Source of the DNA: CAZGSN01 sp964371655
GTDB lineage: Bacteria; Desulfobacterota; Binatia; HRBIN30
Length of the DNA stretch: 64,000 nt
Direction: 5' to 3'
Assembly: GCA_964371655.1 (NCBI GenBank)
Contig: CAYJOD010000006.1
Location: 81,549 to 145,548 of the forward strand
In this document: positions 1 to 8,595 of the stretch, piece after piece
Layout of the letters: the number at the start of each line of letters is the position of its first letter
How positions within the stretch are numbered: position 1 is the stretch's first letter
Translations under genes and position numbers: made by a program
Notes under the pieces: generated by a model
Told to the model about the DNA's origin: nothing
The model's database searches: none
The model's input: the letters and a program-made list of their open reading frames with translations, nothing else

Positions 1-724
1 TGCCGCTATCTGCGACGAAGATCTTCTGGCCGCTGTTGTCCCAGGCCACACCTTCGGGGCGCACAAAGCCATTCCCGCCCGGAATTGCCGTGCACGCTCC
101 ATCATTCGCGGAGATACGTACCACGAAAGTCCCTGAACTAGCGATGAGATCTCCAAAGCGGGGACGGTAGGCAAGTGAACGGATGCCATCGCAGGGATAC
201 CCCACGATATGTGCCGTGGTCGTGCGTCCAGAGCGGAATCCATTTAGGGGAAACGTGTACAGGGCCGCTGGATCGGCGATAACAAACAGTCGGTTCGTAG
301 TGCCTCCAGGAGTTTCCATTGCAAAGGCACCACCAAGCGTCGTGCCGTAGGGATAGAAACCGTCAGGACCGAGATCCGTTTGCTCGGCGAAGGTGCTTCC
401 CGGTCCAAGTCGCCGTACAAAGAGCGCATACGGTCGTCCTCCGGGCATGACTCCGTATAGGTTGCCCGCCAGATCGAAATCGAGGTGTATGGCAGTCCCC
501 AGATCAGTGGAAATCGGATCTGCCATGCCGAGACTGCCGTCTGAGCTGACCGGAACGCGCCAAACGGTGCCCGAAACACCGCTTTTCACATAGAGGTCAT
601 GCGAGCCAGCATTCACCGTCAGCCCGGTCGCTCCCGGCAAGCCATTCACCGTGCCAAGCGGTGCCGCCGAGGATGCCGCTGACCAAACAAGAACAACCAG
701 GATCGCAGCAGTCAGAGTTCTCAT
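1..724 (-). CDS. Exported beta-propeller-like (NHL/SMP-30-like) protein, C-terminus beyond window
   Basis: The reading frame is open from an ATG at 724 to the window edge (241 codons) and has no stop, so the C-terminus lies outside. The first ~21 residues (MRTLTAAILVVLVWSAASSA) form a clear signal peptide, so the product is exported. The body has repeated short strands ending in phrases such as RPEGVAWDNSG and IFVADSG, the pattern seen in NHL or SMP-30/gluconolactonase-like propellers. No catalytic residues can be assigned in the visible part. The exact family is an inference; secretion is well supported. Confidence 0.6.
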   Translation of the reverse strand, partial: MRTLTAAILVVLVWSAASSAAPLGTVNGLPGATGLTVNAGSHDLYVKSGVSGTVWRVPVSSDGSLGMADPISTDLGTAIHLDFDLAGNLYGVMPGGRPYALFVRRLGPGSTFAEQTDLGPDGFYPYGTTLGGAFAMETPGGTTNRLFVIADPAALYTFPLNGFRSGRTTTAHIVGYPCDGIRSLAYRPRFGDLIASSGTFVVRISANDGACTAIPGGNGFVRPEGVAWDNSGQKIFVADSG

Positions 725-764
725 GATCTTCCACCCCAAGCATCGCGCATCGCGAACTCTCTGC

Positions 765-1046
765 TCACCGAGTAGCGTCTTGCTTCTTCGTACAGGTTGG
801 TGGATTAACCAATCCGGCCGAGAGTACGCTGCCACTGATGACGCAGGCATACTCATCGCCCGCACCAGTCTTTGCGACGTAGTACGTATTCGTCATCTCT
901 GAGCGCCGTGCTTGGATCGCGACTTGACTGGGTTCGATCCCGAGAACCCCGGCTGTGCTGCTACGGATTCTCTCGTCTGAGATCACTGCCGAAGAGCACC
1001 CACCGACAAACACCAGTAACCCGAGCGAGCCTGCAATCCTTGTCAT
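765..1046 (-). CDS. Small predicted lipoprotein
   Basis: This 93-residue protein starts with a short positively charged segment and a hydrophobic stretch ending in a lipobox (FVGGC, Cys17), so it is probably cleaved by signal peptidase II and lipid-anchored. The mature part has two further cysteines (YACVIS and PPTC) that could form a disulfide. I recognise no family. It lies upstream, in transcription order, of the exported propeller-like gene on the same strand (gap about 40 bp), so the two may be co-transcribed and both act in the envelope. Confidence 0.6.
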   Translation of the reverse strand: MTRIAGSLGLLVFVGGCSSAVISDERIRSSTAGVLGIEPSQVAIQARRSEMTNTYYVAKTGAGDEYACVISGSVLSAGLVNPPTCTKKQDATR

Positions 1047-1104
1047 GATCCCTCCCCCGAAAAGGCTGAGTGTGTGCGTCCGGGACTACTCGAACGTGCG
1101 GAGG

Positions 1105-1171
1105 GAGTCAATGCACGCATGGCGTAATACGCCATGCGCATTACGCTGGATTGACTCAATACGTCATGCCG
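1105..1171. promoter_or_regulatory. Nested inverted repeats, probable operator
   Basis: Three interlocking dyads lie here: GAGTCAAT/ATTGACTC (1105-1112 with 1150-1157), GCATGGCGT/ACGCCATGC with a 3-nt centre (1117-1137), and GCGTAAT/ATTACGC (1122-1128 with 1139-1145). AATACGCCATGC recurs with one change at 1159-1170. The cluster sits between the divergent lipoprotein gene and the XRE-like gene at 1237. An operator for that regulator is the natural reading, but no binding data exist. Confidence 0.45.
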
Positions 1172-1236
1172 TGGACACCTTCTTCTCTGTTCCCGTCGCC
1201 CATGTGCCTCTCCGCTCTGAGCGGAGGTGTAGATTT

Positions 1237-1494
1237 ATGGCGCAGGGAAAACGCGACACTCAGACGAAGCGGAAAGCCGAGCGGCTGTTAGCTCTCCTTG
1301 AAGAGATCGACGGGATGGATGTGAAGAGTCTCCGCCAAACCGCAGGGCTGAGCATTGAACGAGCCGCCCGGATCGCGAATGTCTCCACCCGCACCTTCGG
1401 CCGTTGGGAGAATCACGAGGCCTGGCCGAACTCGCTCGATCCGCTCAAGGCATTCTGCCGGTACGTGATCGAGCAGGCGGGAGAGAAGAGCTAA
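1237..1494 (+). CDS. Small XRE-like helix-turn-helix protein
   Basis: The 85-residue product has an HTH-like core: LRQTAGLSIERAARIANVS followed by TRTFGRWEN. This matches helices 2 and 3 of XRE/Cro-type DNA-binding proteins. The ATG at 1237 is chosen over an upstream start at 955 because GGAG lies about 12 nt before it and the extra N-terminus looks non-coding. Nested dyads at 1105-1171 precede it, which suggests autoregulation or control of the divergent lipoprotein gene. There is no fused effector domain. Role and target are inferred. Confidence 0.6.
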   Translation: MAQGKRDTQTKRKAERLLALLEEIDGMDVKSLRQTAGLSIERAARIANVSTRTFGRWENHEAWPNSLDPLKAFCRYVIEQAGEKS

Positions 1495-1910
1495 CGCAGC
1501 GTAAGCGGGTGCTGATGGTCATTCGAACTGGGAGCGGCGACTCCGGCGTCGCGGCAGAATTGTTCAAGGCAGCCAGTTTCAACCTGGATGAGATATATTC
1601 CCCGTAGGCCCGGGTCGTGGCGCTAGGTATGGCGCGATTCTCAATTCGGGGAAATTTGGCGAGTTGCACTCGGCGGCCCGTTCCCGCATCGAGTGCACTT
1701 TTGGGGGCGGGGCATACCTAGATGGAACTCGCCGGAGGGTGGATCGAAGCGACATGTGGCTTCATCTCAGCCGAGGTCTTCATAGATTTCACCGAGAGGG
1801 CTGAGCGTGTCGGCGGGGAACGGTAAGGTGGTTACCGCGAAAGGCCGACACCTTCAACGCCGATCGGATACCCTCAGTGCATCGCGTGTGTGGGCGATGC
1901 GCACAGGCCG
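1495..1910. other. Non-coding interval with nested inverted repeats
   Basis: No convincing gene is seen. The stretch 1623-1733 contains three nested dyads: CTAGGTATG/CATACCTAG (1623-1631, 1713-1721), GGCGAGTT/AACTCGCC (1658-1665, 1726-1733) and TGCACTCG/CGAGTGCA (1665-1672, 1690-1697). It lies between convergent genes, so it could be a decayed mobile repeat or a complex terminator. Confidence 0.4.
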
Positions 1911-2822
1911 TCAAAACTCGATCGCCACCGCTGTGCGCAGAAGATCGTCGCTGGCCTTGGTCAGCCCCATCGCCACTCCGATGTGGAGCATGACGTGCTC
2001 GTTGAGATGGAACATCACGGCCGGCTGTACGTAGTGTTCCTGACGTGACGCAGTCAGACCGAACCTGCGGGCGTCCCCGAGAGCGCCGTATAACTCCACG
2101 CCCAGGGTGACGCCGCCGGCTTCGTGCTCTTCCTCGTGAGAGGAGTGGTGATGTTCGCCGAAGGCGGACGCGCCCGGATCGTCCAGTCTCCCGTAGTGCC
2201 CGTCGTTGAGGTCGTACCGAAACCCGAAGGCGTATCCGAATGCGGTGCGACCGCTCTCGTTCATGTCGCTCTCGTTGATCCAGTTGAACGCGATGTTGGC
2301 CGGACCGAAGTCCTGTGAGAGGACGAGCCTCGACTCCAGGATTCGTTCACGCTCCGGCTCGGAAGCTTCGTCTGTATACGGTGGGCGGGTCCAGCCACTG
2401 ACTTCCATCTTGTAGCGCGTGCTGGGGGTGAGGTCCTCATACTCGGCATAGAGCATAGGGTTCAGGGGGACGTCGTCGTGAAACAGCCGATATCGGTTCT
2501 CCCAACGAACCCCCGTGAGCTGCGCCTTTCCGGTAGTCCCTTCTTCGAACGCCTCGACCATCAGCTCGCTCGCAAACTGGTCGGTGACGCCGTACTCGAT
2601 TTCGATCATGTTGGAGAAGTAGCTATGCTGACCGTCGTCCTCGCGCCGAAAGCGCGAAGGGGCGGTAAGGTCATTCATCACCATCAGTTCCAGCTCGCCC
2701 TTCGAGATGTGGTGGTTGTACGTGACGAAGTAAATGTCGTTGCCGGCCAGGGCGGCAGTGGACCCGAGGATCAGTAGTGCGGCGGCCGTCGCCAACTCTC
2801 GCAAGAAGTCTGTGATCTTCAT
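1911..2822 (-). CDS. Predicted outer-membrane beta-barrel protein
   Basis: The 303-residue protein begins with a signal peptide (MKITDFLRELATAAALLILG ... ALA). The rest alternates polar and aromatic/hydrophobic residues and ends in aromatic Phe (VAIEF), the usual last residue of outer-membrane barrels. A His/Glu-rich loop (GEHHHSSHEEEHEAG, around residue 230) may bind metal. The ATG at 2822 follows AGAGGA; the frame stays open to 3014, but that extension has no signal peptide. A Fur-box-like site (3000-3018) and a 12-bp hairpin (2851-2881) lie upstream. Metal transport or sensing is an inference from these signs. Confidence 0.6.
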   Translation of the reverse strand: MKITDFLRELATAAALLILGSTAALAGNDIYFVTYNHHISKGELELMVMNDLTAPSRFRREDDGQHSYFSNMIEIEYGVTDQFASELMVEAFEEGTTGKAQLTGVRWENRYRLFHDDVPLNPMLYAEYEDLTPSTRYKMEVSGWTRPPYTDEASEPERERILESRLVLSQDFGPANIAFNWINESDMNESGRTAFGYAFGFRYDLNDGHYGRLDDPGASAFGEHHHSSHEEEHEAGGVTLGVELYGALGDARRFGLTASRQEHYVQPAVMFHLNEHVMLHIGVAMGLTKASDDLLRTAVAIEF

Positions 2823-2850
2823 GTTGTCGTTCCTCTCTTTTCGGATGTCG

Positions 2851-2881
2851 GTAATGCCAGGAACTCGTGTCCTGGCATTAC
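2851..2881 (-). promoter_or_regulatory. 12-bp perfect inverted repeat in leader of the OMP gene
   Basis: GTAATGCCAGGA and its exact complement TCCTGGCATTAC are separated by 7 nt, about 28 nt upstream of the outer-membrane-protein ATG at 2822. The position suits a 5'-UTR hairpin or a repressor operator. No U-tract follows, so a terminator is less likely. Confidence 0.5.
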
Positions 2882-2999
2882 AATGGAATATGTGCGGTGG
2901 CAGGATGGCCATCGAGATGCGCTTTCGTTCGGCTCCGACGGCGCGTCGGAGCGGCAGCCCCTCGGCGACTCCTTCGTCTGGTTCATTGCCGATCATTCT

Positions 3000-3018
3000 G
3001 AAATTGATTATCAATATC
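3000..3018. promoter_or_regulatory. Fur-box-like site
   Basis: The 19 bases starting at 3000 agree at 15 of 19 positions with the classical Fur consensus GATAATGATAATCATTATC and centre on the dyad ATTGAT-T-ATCAAT. It is about 180 nt upstream of the outer-membrane-protein start, implying either a long leader or control of a promoter near 2990. Zur or another Fur-family member is equally possible. Confidence 0.45.
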
Positions 3019-3323
3019 GTAGATTTTCGTCAAGGACGGTACGAGGCCGGGAAATCACCCTATTACTGCGAGTACAGCACGTTGCTTCTTGAAGCGGCGA
3101 TGACGAAGCTCGGATTGAGCGCTTGCGCGTACACCCGTGTCCTCAAGGTGGCGTGCAGTATCGCTGGCCTCGACGGCCCCGAACATCGCCGCGGCACATG
3201 TCGCCGAGGTCCTCCAGTACCGGAGCCTGGTCGTGCGTTAGACTAAAATACGGCGTGCACGCCGCGTCATCCCGGAGCTGTTGGGTCTGTTGAATCCGAG
3301 ACTTCTGAAATTGCGTCACAGCA
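3019..3323. other. Intergenic, no gene seen
   Basis: Open frames here are short, lack ribosome-binding sites and show no recognisable protein. The interval separates the outer-membrane-protein promoter region from the 3' end of the large ATPase gene and is a possible place for an element boundary, but no repeat or attachment site was found. Confidence 0.4.
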
Positions 3324-6300
3324 TTACTTCGGTGGCTTGGGTCCTCGGAGTCTTTTCGTGATCACCTTCGAAATTGCCTGCCGTCGCGCCTCTGCCTCTG
3401 CTTCGCTGACCGGCCTATAGCTCACCTTCACCTTGTACCCCCGGACGGTGTCTTCACTACTTGCTGCCGCTGCGGCGAGTTCGTCGAGGTAGGCGATGAA
3501 CTCCTCCGGCTGCAGGAAGCGCACGTTGGTCAGCGTCTCCGCGGTCAGCGATGCCTCCGCGGCGCTCTGCAGCTTGCGCAGCGTCTTCGCATCGGCTGCG
3601 AGGACGACGACCGTTGCGTATCCCGCAGCCAGACATTTTTGGATGTTTCCGATCTCCTGTTCGCTCGTTGTGGTGATGGAGATCTCGCAGGCGATCTTCT
3701 GGTCGCCCTTCTCTATCGACACGTCGACGCTGCCGGCGCCGCCTAGAATCGACTGCTCGATCGTGGCCCGGTAGCCGCGATCTTCGGCGAGGCGCTTGAC
3801 GAGGTTCTGCAAGTACTTGTGCTCTTTGCCGCCGCGCCCGGGCGTTGGTTCTGCCGACTTGGGCTTCTCAGGCGGTGCTTTCGTTGGTGCAGCGGGCGAG
3901 GAAAGGGGTGCTGTTGGCTTGGCGGCGGACTCGCTTGGCGAAGATGTCGGAGCTGGCTGGGATGTCGACGGGGTGGCAGGCTTGCTCGGTGACGCCGACA
4001 CCGTCGGTGGTTGCGCTGGCGGTGCGGGAGGCTTGCCCTTTGATGGTCCTGTGGGAGCAGCTTGTTCGCCTTCGCGGATTGACGCCCAGTACGCGGTGAT
4101 CTCCGCCTCGATCTCGGCTCTCGGACGGGCATAGGTTGCGCGAGAGTGGGCAATGACGCGAGCCCGCCGGCTCTCTGCAAGCTCCGCCGCGACTGGGACA
4201 ACATCCTTCGTTGTGAGGTTGAAGTCGTAGTCAGACCGTTCCACCCGCGCGATCGCTTCACCGATACCGAGCGTTTGGAGGTCCGCGGCGTTGAACGTCG
4301 AGAACCCACCCTCCAGTCTCTTGGTGTCCATGTCACCCACTCGGAAGCAGATTCTGGTGCACGGGTTGGTCATTGTGGCACTGCCGATTCCGGCATCGAC
4401 CCGCCACAGTTGGAGCAGGTCCTGGTGGGCAAGCACCAGACCCATGTGGAACTTGCGGGCGCCGGACAGAATCTGCGCCAGCGATGGAGCGAGAAAGTTG
4501 TGAAACTCGTCGACGGTGAGAAAGAAGTCATGGCGTTGTTCCTCGCCGATCTCTTGTCGACTGAGCGCGACCTGATGGAACTTGGAAACCAAGAAGGAGC
4601 CAAGAAGATACGCGTTCTCCTCGCCAATCGCTCCCTGCGAGAGTCGGGCGAGAAAGATCTTTCGCTCGTCCATGATCTTCCGGAAATCGAGCGACGTCTT
4701 CTTCTGCGCGACCATGTAACGGATTGGCTTGGGGCGGAGAAAGGTATCGAGTCGGGTCAGCACCGGAGCTTGAGGCCGGCCGCCCAGCATCTCGAACTCC
4801 TTCTCGAAGTAGAAGACGACTTCCGGGTCCTTCACGGTCCTCAAAAACTGCCGGCGGAAGATTGGATCGACGAGGAATCGTCGGAGGTCGAGAAGCGTGC
4901 CCCCGATGTCGCTTTCAAGAAATGCGAGAATGGCGTTGGCCAGAACCGAGTTCATCTGATCGCCCCAACTCGTGGAGAGTCGCCGAAAGACGGCGACGAG
5001 ATCGGACGACAGAAGGGTTTTCTCCAGTTCGGAATGGGCGGAGAGGATGTTGAAGCCAACCGGGTAGTCTTCATCCGACGGGTCGAGCAGCACGACATCA
5101 TCTAGTCGTTCGTCAGGAATCCGCTTGATGATTGCGTCGATCAGGTCTCCGTGAGGATCGAGGACGCCGACACCGTGCCCGTGCTCAATGTCCTGAACGA
5201 TCATATTGAGGAGAAGCGTCGACTTTCCTGTGCCACTGGCTCCTATGATGTAGGTATGCCGCAGTCGCTGCGACGCGCTCAGCGAAACTTCGATGACACG
5301 CCCCTTGTGGGCGTTGTCGCCGATAATGAACTCGTTCCCTTGCGCCAGAGCTGGCGCTGCTTTGCTCTTCTTCGCGTCACGGCTGAGCCTCTCTGACCGC
5401 ACCGAAGCCGACGGAAGGTGAACCAGCGATACAAGCTCATCACCGTTGAGGATCATGCCGCTGCGGTGCGAGCGACGACGCAGCAGATCATCAACGTGCA
5501 GCGCATCAGGGTACTCGTCGTTGGTGAGGGGGATGAGCTCGTTGCTTGGTGGGTCACAGAGGCGACCGAAACCAGCGCTCATCGATCGGACGAGATCCCA
5601 CGCGCGCTGACGGCTGGCGCTCTTCGCCGCAAGCCGGACGACGACAGCGTAGAGCGGTCTCGCTACTTTCTGTCTCGCCAGCGACAGCATCTCGGGAGCA
5701 TCACGAAAGAAGGCGCCACCTTCATTGTCCATCACCGCCCGTAGAATGCTGCCCGACCAAGGATTCCGGACCGCGCGGAAGAGAATCTGCAGGCAGGCGA
5801 GCTCGCCCTCTGCGACACCGTTGAGCGCCCCAACGACGGAGATCAGCGGGTCCACCTCGAAGCCGGCAATCGGTCGAAGCGGGCGCGTAAACTCTTGCGA
5901 CAGCCCGAAATCGACAATCGCCACGTCGTCGCCCGCGGACTCCGCCCACCAGTTCGGAAGTCCTTCGACCGTTTCAACGAGCGCAATCTCCGGGAAATAG
6001 GCTTCGTACTGCTGCCGCACGAAGTCTTGATCTGACGGGCGGGCAACCAGGCGAACCTTTATCGCATCTGGCCGTCCGACGATCTCGTACGCAACCGTGT
6101 CCCTCGCCGCCGAAAGCGCGAGAAGGATTTGATCGGCACCCTCACGCTTGGGCGTGAAGTCGCGGGGAAGCCCGATGTGCAGCTCAGTCGGGACTTCGTA
6201 GACGTCATCTTCCTCGGGAAGAGGTGCCTCCCACATCCCGGGGATGATCACACCCGGCGGAATAACCTCGTCAGGAGCCTTGGCCGCTGCCGGCCGAAAT

Positions 6301-6506
6301 CGCCCGACAAGATTCTCGAAGAAACCAGGTCTGCGTCCGTCGTCATGAATGGACGAACGCGGCACGCCATGGGCGACAAACGGCTGGAAGGGTGGTTCCA
6401 AGCGGACCGGGTAGTCCCAGAGCAGCCACCCGCGGCCTCGTACTTCCCAGTCGAAGAATTGTTGGGTGAGATATTCCTCAGCTGTGAGGGGATGGGCCGT
6501 TGTCAC
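3324..6506 (-). CDS. TraG/HerA-like conjugative ATPase with C-terminal PD-(D/E)XK-like domain
   Basis: The 1060-residue protein has a central P-loop NTPase: Walker A GASGTGKST around residues 422-430, then GVGVLDPHGDLID, and the Walker B-type LTVDEFHNF. LDPHGD and the VDEFHNF/ARKFHMGLVLAHQ segments are typical of type IV coupling (TraG/TraD) and DUF87/HerA-like ATPases that pump DNA. A Pro/Ser/Thr linker of about 80 residues follows (~800-885), then a domain with GGAGSVDVSIEKG and KIACEIS, the D...ExK-like pattern of Mrr-type nuclease folds (Lys replaced or displaced, so activity is uncertain). The start is GTG at 6506 with a weak ribosome-binding site. No VirB-type secretion genes lie nearby. 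DNA transfer or packaging for the element is inferred. Confidence 0.7.
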   Translation of the reverse strand: MTTAHPLTAEEYLTQQFFDWEVRGRGWLLWDYPVRLEPPFQPFVAHGVPRSSIHDDGRRPGFFENLVGRFRPAAAKAPDEVIPPGVIIPGMWEAPLPEEDDVYEVPTELHIGLPRDFTPKREGADQILLALSAARDTVAYEIVGRPDAIKVRLVARPSDQDFVRQQYEAYFPEIALVETVEGLPNWWAESAGDDVAIVDFGLSQEFTRPLRPIAGFEVDPLISVVGALNGVAEGELACLQILFRAVRNPWSGSILRAVMDNEGGAFFRDAPEMLSLARQKVARPLYAVVVRLAAKSASRQRAWDLVRSMSAGFGRLCDPPSNELIPLTNDEYPDALHVDDLLRRRSHRSGMILNGDELVSLVHLPSASVRSERLSRDAKKSKAAPALAQGNEFIIGDNAHKGRVIEVSLSASQRLRHTYIIGASGTGKSTLLLNMIVQDIEHGHGVGVLDPHGDLIDAIIKRIPDERLDDVVLLDPSDEDYPVGFNILSAHSELEKTLLSSDLVAVFRRLSTSWGDQMNSVLANAILAFLESDIGGTLLDLRRFLVDPIFRRQFLRTVKDPEVVFYFEKEFEMLGGRPQAPVLTRLDTFLRPKPIRYMVAQKKTSLDFRKIMDERKIFLARLSQGAIGEENAYLLGSFLVSKFHQVALSRQEIGEEQRHDFFLTVDEFHNFLAPSLAQILSGARKFHMGLVLAHQDLLQLWRVDAGIGSATMTNPCTRICFRVGDMDTKRLEGGFSTFNAADLQTLGIGEAIARVERSDYDFNLTTKDVVPVAAELAESRRARVIAHSRATYARPRAEIEAEITAYWASIREGEQAAPTGPSKGKPPAPPAQPPTVSASPSKPATPSTSQPAPTSSPSESAAKPTAPLSSPAAPTKAPPEKPKSAEPTPGRGGKEHKYLQNLVKRLAEDRGYRATIEQSILGGAGSVDVSIEKGDQKIACEISITTTSEQEIGNIQKCLAAGYATVVVLAADAKTLRKLQSAAEASLTAETLTNVRFLQPEEFIAYLDELAAAAASSEDTVRGYKVKVSYRPVSEAEAEARRQAISKVITKRLRGPKPPK

Positions 6507-6589
6507 TGCAGTTCAATGAAACAGAACCCTTGAGTGATCAAGCGGACACCACGGTATCGAGGGGCGATGAACCGCTCAGTCCCGACGTC

Positions 6590-6979
6590 TTAGTCCGAAC
6601 TGCCGCTTTCTCCGTCGTCGCCACCGCCGGAGCTACGGAACCACCTTTGCCACCAGGATTCTGTCTCTTCAGCAAAAAACCGCTCAGCGTCCTCGGCAGC
6701 ATGGTCGTCATCGTCAACGAAAGAACCAGCAGCATCTTCTTCAAGAAAGCGCTCAGCCTCGCATCCCGGATGGGTGCATTCTGGCGGAGCACCAAGAAGG
6801 AAATCCGCCAAAGGGTCGAACAACTTCCGCTGATGCGCGTACGAGAAGTGCTCTCCCTCCGCGCTGATACGGTCATGCAGGTCGCGCGCAATCCATTCAC
6901 CGTACAAGTTGTCGACTTCCGTCCACTCCCGCCCCCCTGATTTCTCGTCCGACTCCGGCTTCTCATCCGATTTGCTCAT
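6590..6979 (-). CDS. Small acidic hypothetical protein
   Basis: This 129-residue, strongly acidic protein (long D/E runs, e.g. VDDDDHAAEDAERFF) begins with a charged low-complexity segment and has a CTHPGC pair. I recognise no family. The ATG follows GGAGG at a good distance. It is co-oriented with and lies between the membrane protein at 7043-7693 and the large ATPase at 3324-6506, so it may be an accessory partner of that ATPase, for example a DNA-mimic or adaptor; that role is speculation. Confidence 0.55.
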   Translation of the reverse strand: MSKSDEKPESDEKSGGREWTEVDNLYGEWIARDLHDRISAEGEHFSYAHQRKLFDPLADFLLGAPPECTHPGCEAERFLEEDAAGSFVDDDDHAAEDAERFFAEETESWWQRWFRSSGGGDDGESGSSD

Positions 6980-7042
6980 GGTGCCTCCAGCGCGAGGTGA
7001 CCCGACGCGAAGACTCTCGCGCCACAGAAGCAGCTATCAGTC

Positions 7043-7693
7043 CTATCCCATGTACCTCATGATGGGCTTACGCTCATCGTCAGTCAGGCCCCGAACCCCT
7101 TTCGCGGTGGTCAACTGATCCACGGATTCCGTGACGGCGTTATGGACGGCCGTGTAAAACATGTCGGCTGTGTCCATTCGATAGAATGTCGGCCGTGGTG
7201 GCAGGAAGAGCGGTCGGATGATCCCAAGCGCGACCACCCCGAGAATGAACAAGAAGTCGAGAACAAGGAGCACTATGCGGTCAAGGGACAGACCGTCTTT
7301 TACCAGAATGCCTGCGAACATAACGCCGAGGATGGCAGCCAAGAGCGCTTTGAGGATATTCGGCGGAGGTCCGCAGAGCCACGAGGAGACAAAGAAGGCA
7401 TTGCCGAATGGAGCGCCGCAAATATCGATGACATCGCCCCCACGCTCGACGCGCAAATACATCCGCTTCGCCGAGCCAAGACCGCCCTCGGGCCATTCAA
7501 TAGGAGATACCCTCGCACCGGGAATCCCTCGCTTCATCACCGCATCAGTCACTGAGGCATAGAACGCCTGAGGAGATTCTTGCACGCCTTCGAGGAGTTT
7601 CGACCAGTGCGACAGTACTGTGTCGACGCCGCCCCTCGAGTTCAGAAGGGCATTGCTAACCATGTCCCATGGGTCCTCAGTTACCTGTGCCAT
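7043..7693 (-). CDS. Small inner-membrane protein next to the TraG-like ATPase
   Basis: The 216-residue protein has two predicted membrane helices in its middle (ALLAAILGVMFAGILV around 115-132 and IVLLVLDFLFILGVVALGII around 140-160), with soluble N- and C-terminal parts. No family is recognised. It is the first gene of a leftward three-gene cluster ending in the TraG/HerA-like ATPase. A small bitopic or hairpin membrane protein in that position would fit a membrane anchor for the ATPase, as VirB10- or TraM-like partners do in other systems, but sequence similarity to those was not seen. Confidence 0.6.
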   Translation of the reverse strand: MAQVTEDPWDMVSNALLNSRGGVDTVLSHWSKLLEGVQESPQAFYASVTDAVMKRGIPGARVSPIEWPEGGLGSAKRMYLRVERGGDVIDICGAPFGNAFFVSSWLCGPPPNILKALLAAILGVMFAGILVKDGLSLDRIVLLVLDFLFILGVVALGIIRPLFLPPRPTFYRMDTADMFYTAVHNAVTESVDQLTTAKGVRGLTDDERKPIMRYMG

Positions 7694-7763
7694 TGAGCCC
7701 CCTTTGCGCGCCGCGGATTGTGACCCAACTCCTGCACAAAGTGAAGCGCCGGCTTCAGCTTTT

Positions 7764-7791
7764 TTGACATATTCCGCAGATACCCTACGAT
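7764..7791 (+). promoter_or_regulatory. Sigma70-type promoter of parA
   Basis: TTGACA (7764-7769), a 16-bp spacer and TACGAT (7786-7791) lie 36 nt before the parA ATG. The same TTGACA-16 bp-TAC..T arrangement occurs at 16070 and 17444. Confidence 0.6.
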
Positions 7792-7827
7792 TAAGGTGTT
7801 CCCTCCTGAACGATCAACTACCTGCAA

Positions 7828-8595
7828 ATGTCGAACATCATCGCCGTCGCCAACCAGAAAGGTGGCGTGGGTAAGACCACGACTGCCTTGAACCTGGCCC
7901 ATGGACTTGCCGAGGAACGTGCTGACGTCCTTCTCGTCGATCTCGATCCACAAGCGAGTCTCACTGCTGCGCTCGGCTTTCATCTACACGGGCTCAAGGC
8001 CACAGTTTACGATCTGCTCGTTGATCACGAGCGCAAGCTCGCGCCGCGTGACGTGATCCAGAAGACGTCGAACCCCCACGTCGATTTGCTTCCGGCCAAC
8101 ATCCTGCTCGCGAATGCGGAGAAGCAACTCGTCACTCAGCTCAATCGCGAACGCCGGCTGGTGGGGATACTGAAGGATCTCAGCGACTACGACACCATCA
8201 TCATCGACTGTCCACCGTCTCTCGGGATTCTCACGACGAATGCCCTAACGGCGGCGGACGAAGTCTTGATCCCAATCGAAACCGACTATCTCGCTTTTCT
8301 CGCCCTCGAACCGCTCGCGGCGACACTCAGGGAGATCGAGCACGAGATCAATCCGAACCTAAGCCGCTTCTGGATTCTGCCCACCAAGCACCACAAGCGC
8401 ACGGAACATAGCCGCTCGATCCTCGACGAGATCCGTGCTGCATTTCCCGGACGCGTGCTCGACACGGTGATCCCCTACTCAGTGCGCGCCAAGGAAAGCG
8501 TCGTGGTGTCCGAGTCAATTCTAACCTACGATCCGCACCACCCTGTTGCTGAAGCCTATCGCAGTCTCGTTCAAGAAATCCGCAACCATGGCTAA
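7828..8595 (+). CDS. parA: ParA-family partition ATPase
   Basis: The 255-residue protein starts directly with the deviant Walker A motif QKGGVGKTT (residues 10-18), followed by VDLDPQAS (Walker A') and IIIDCPPSLG (Walker B). It has no N-terminal HTH, so it is a Soj/type Ib-like ParA that forms ATP-dependent nucleoid-bound gradients to move ParB-parS complexes. It overlaps parB by 8 bp, the standard partition operon. A strong promoter is visible at 7764. In this context it would stabilise the element, possibly as an extrachromosomal form. Confidence 0.93.
   Translation: MSNIIAVANQKGGVGKTTTALNLAHGLAEERADVLLVDLDPQASLTAALGFHLHGLKATVYDLLVDHERKLAPRDVIQKTSNPHVDLLPANILLANAEKQLVTQLNRERRLVGILKDLSDYDTIIIDCPPSLGILTTNALTAADEVLIPIETDYLAFLALEPLAATLREIEHEINPNLSRFWILPTKHHKRTEHSRSILDEIRAAFPGRVLDTVIPYSVRAKESVVVSESILTYDPHHPVAEAYRSLVQEIRNHG

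Noticed and set aside
955..1494. Longer form of the XRE-like protein
   Set aside because: The upstream part overlaps the lipoprotein gene and the operator dyads, and a ribosome-binding site directly precedes the ATG at 1237.
1911..3014. N-terminally extended form of the outer-membrane protein starting at 3014
   Set aside because: The extension lacks a ribosome-binding site, removes the signal peptide from the N-terminus, and begins inside the Fur-box-like site.
1..3323. Left end of the integrative element
   Set aside because: No sequence matching the moxR C-terminal half or the TCGTTGA core was found, so the boundary stays undefined.
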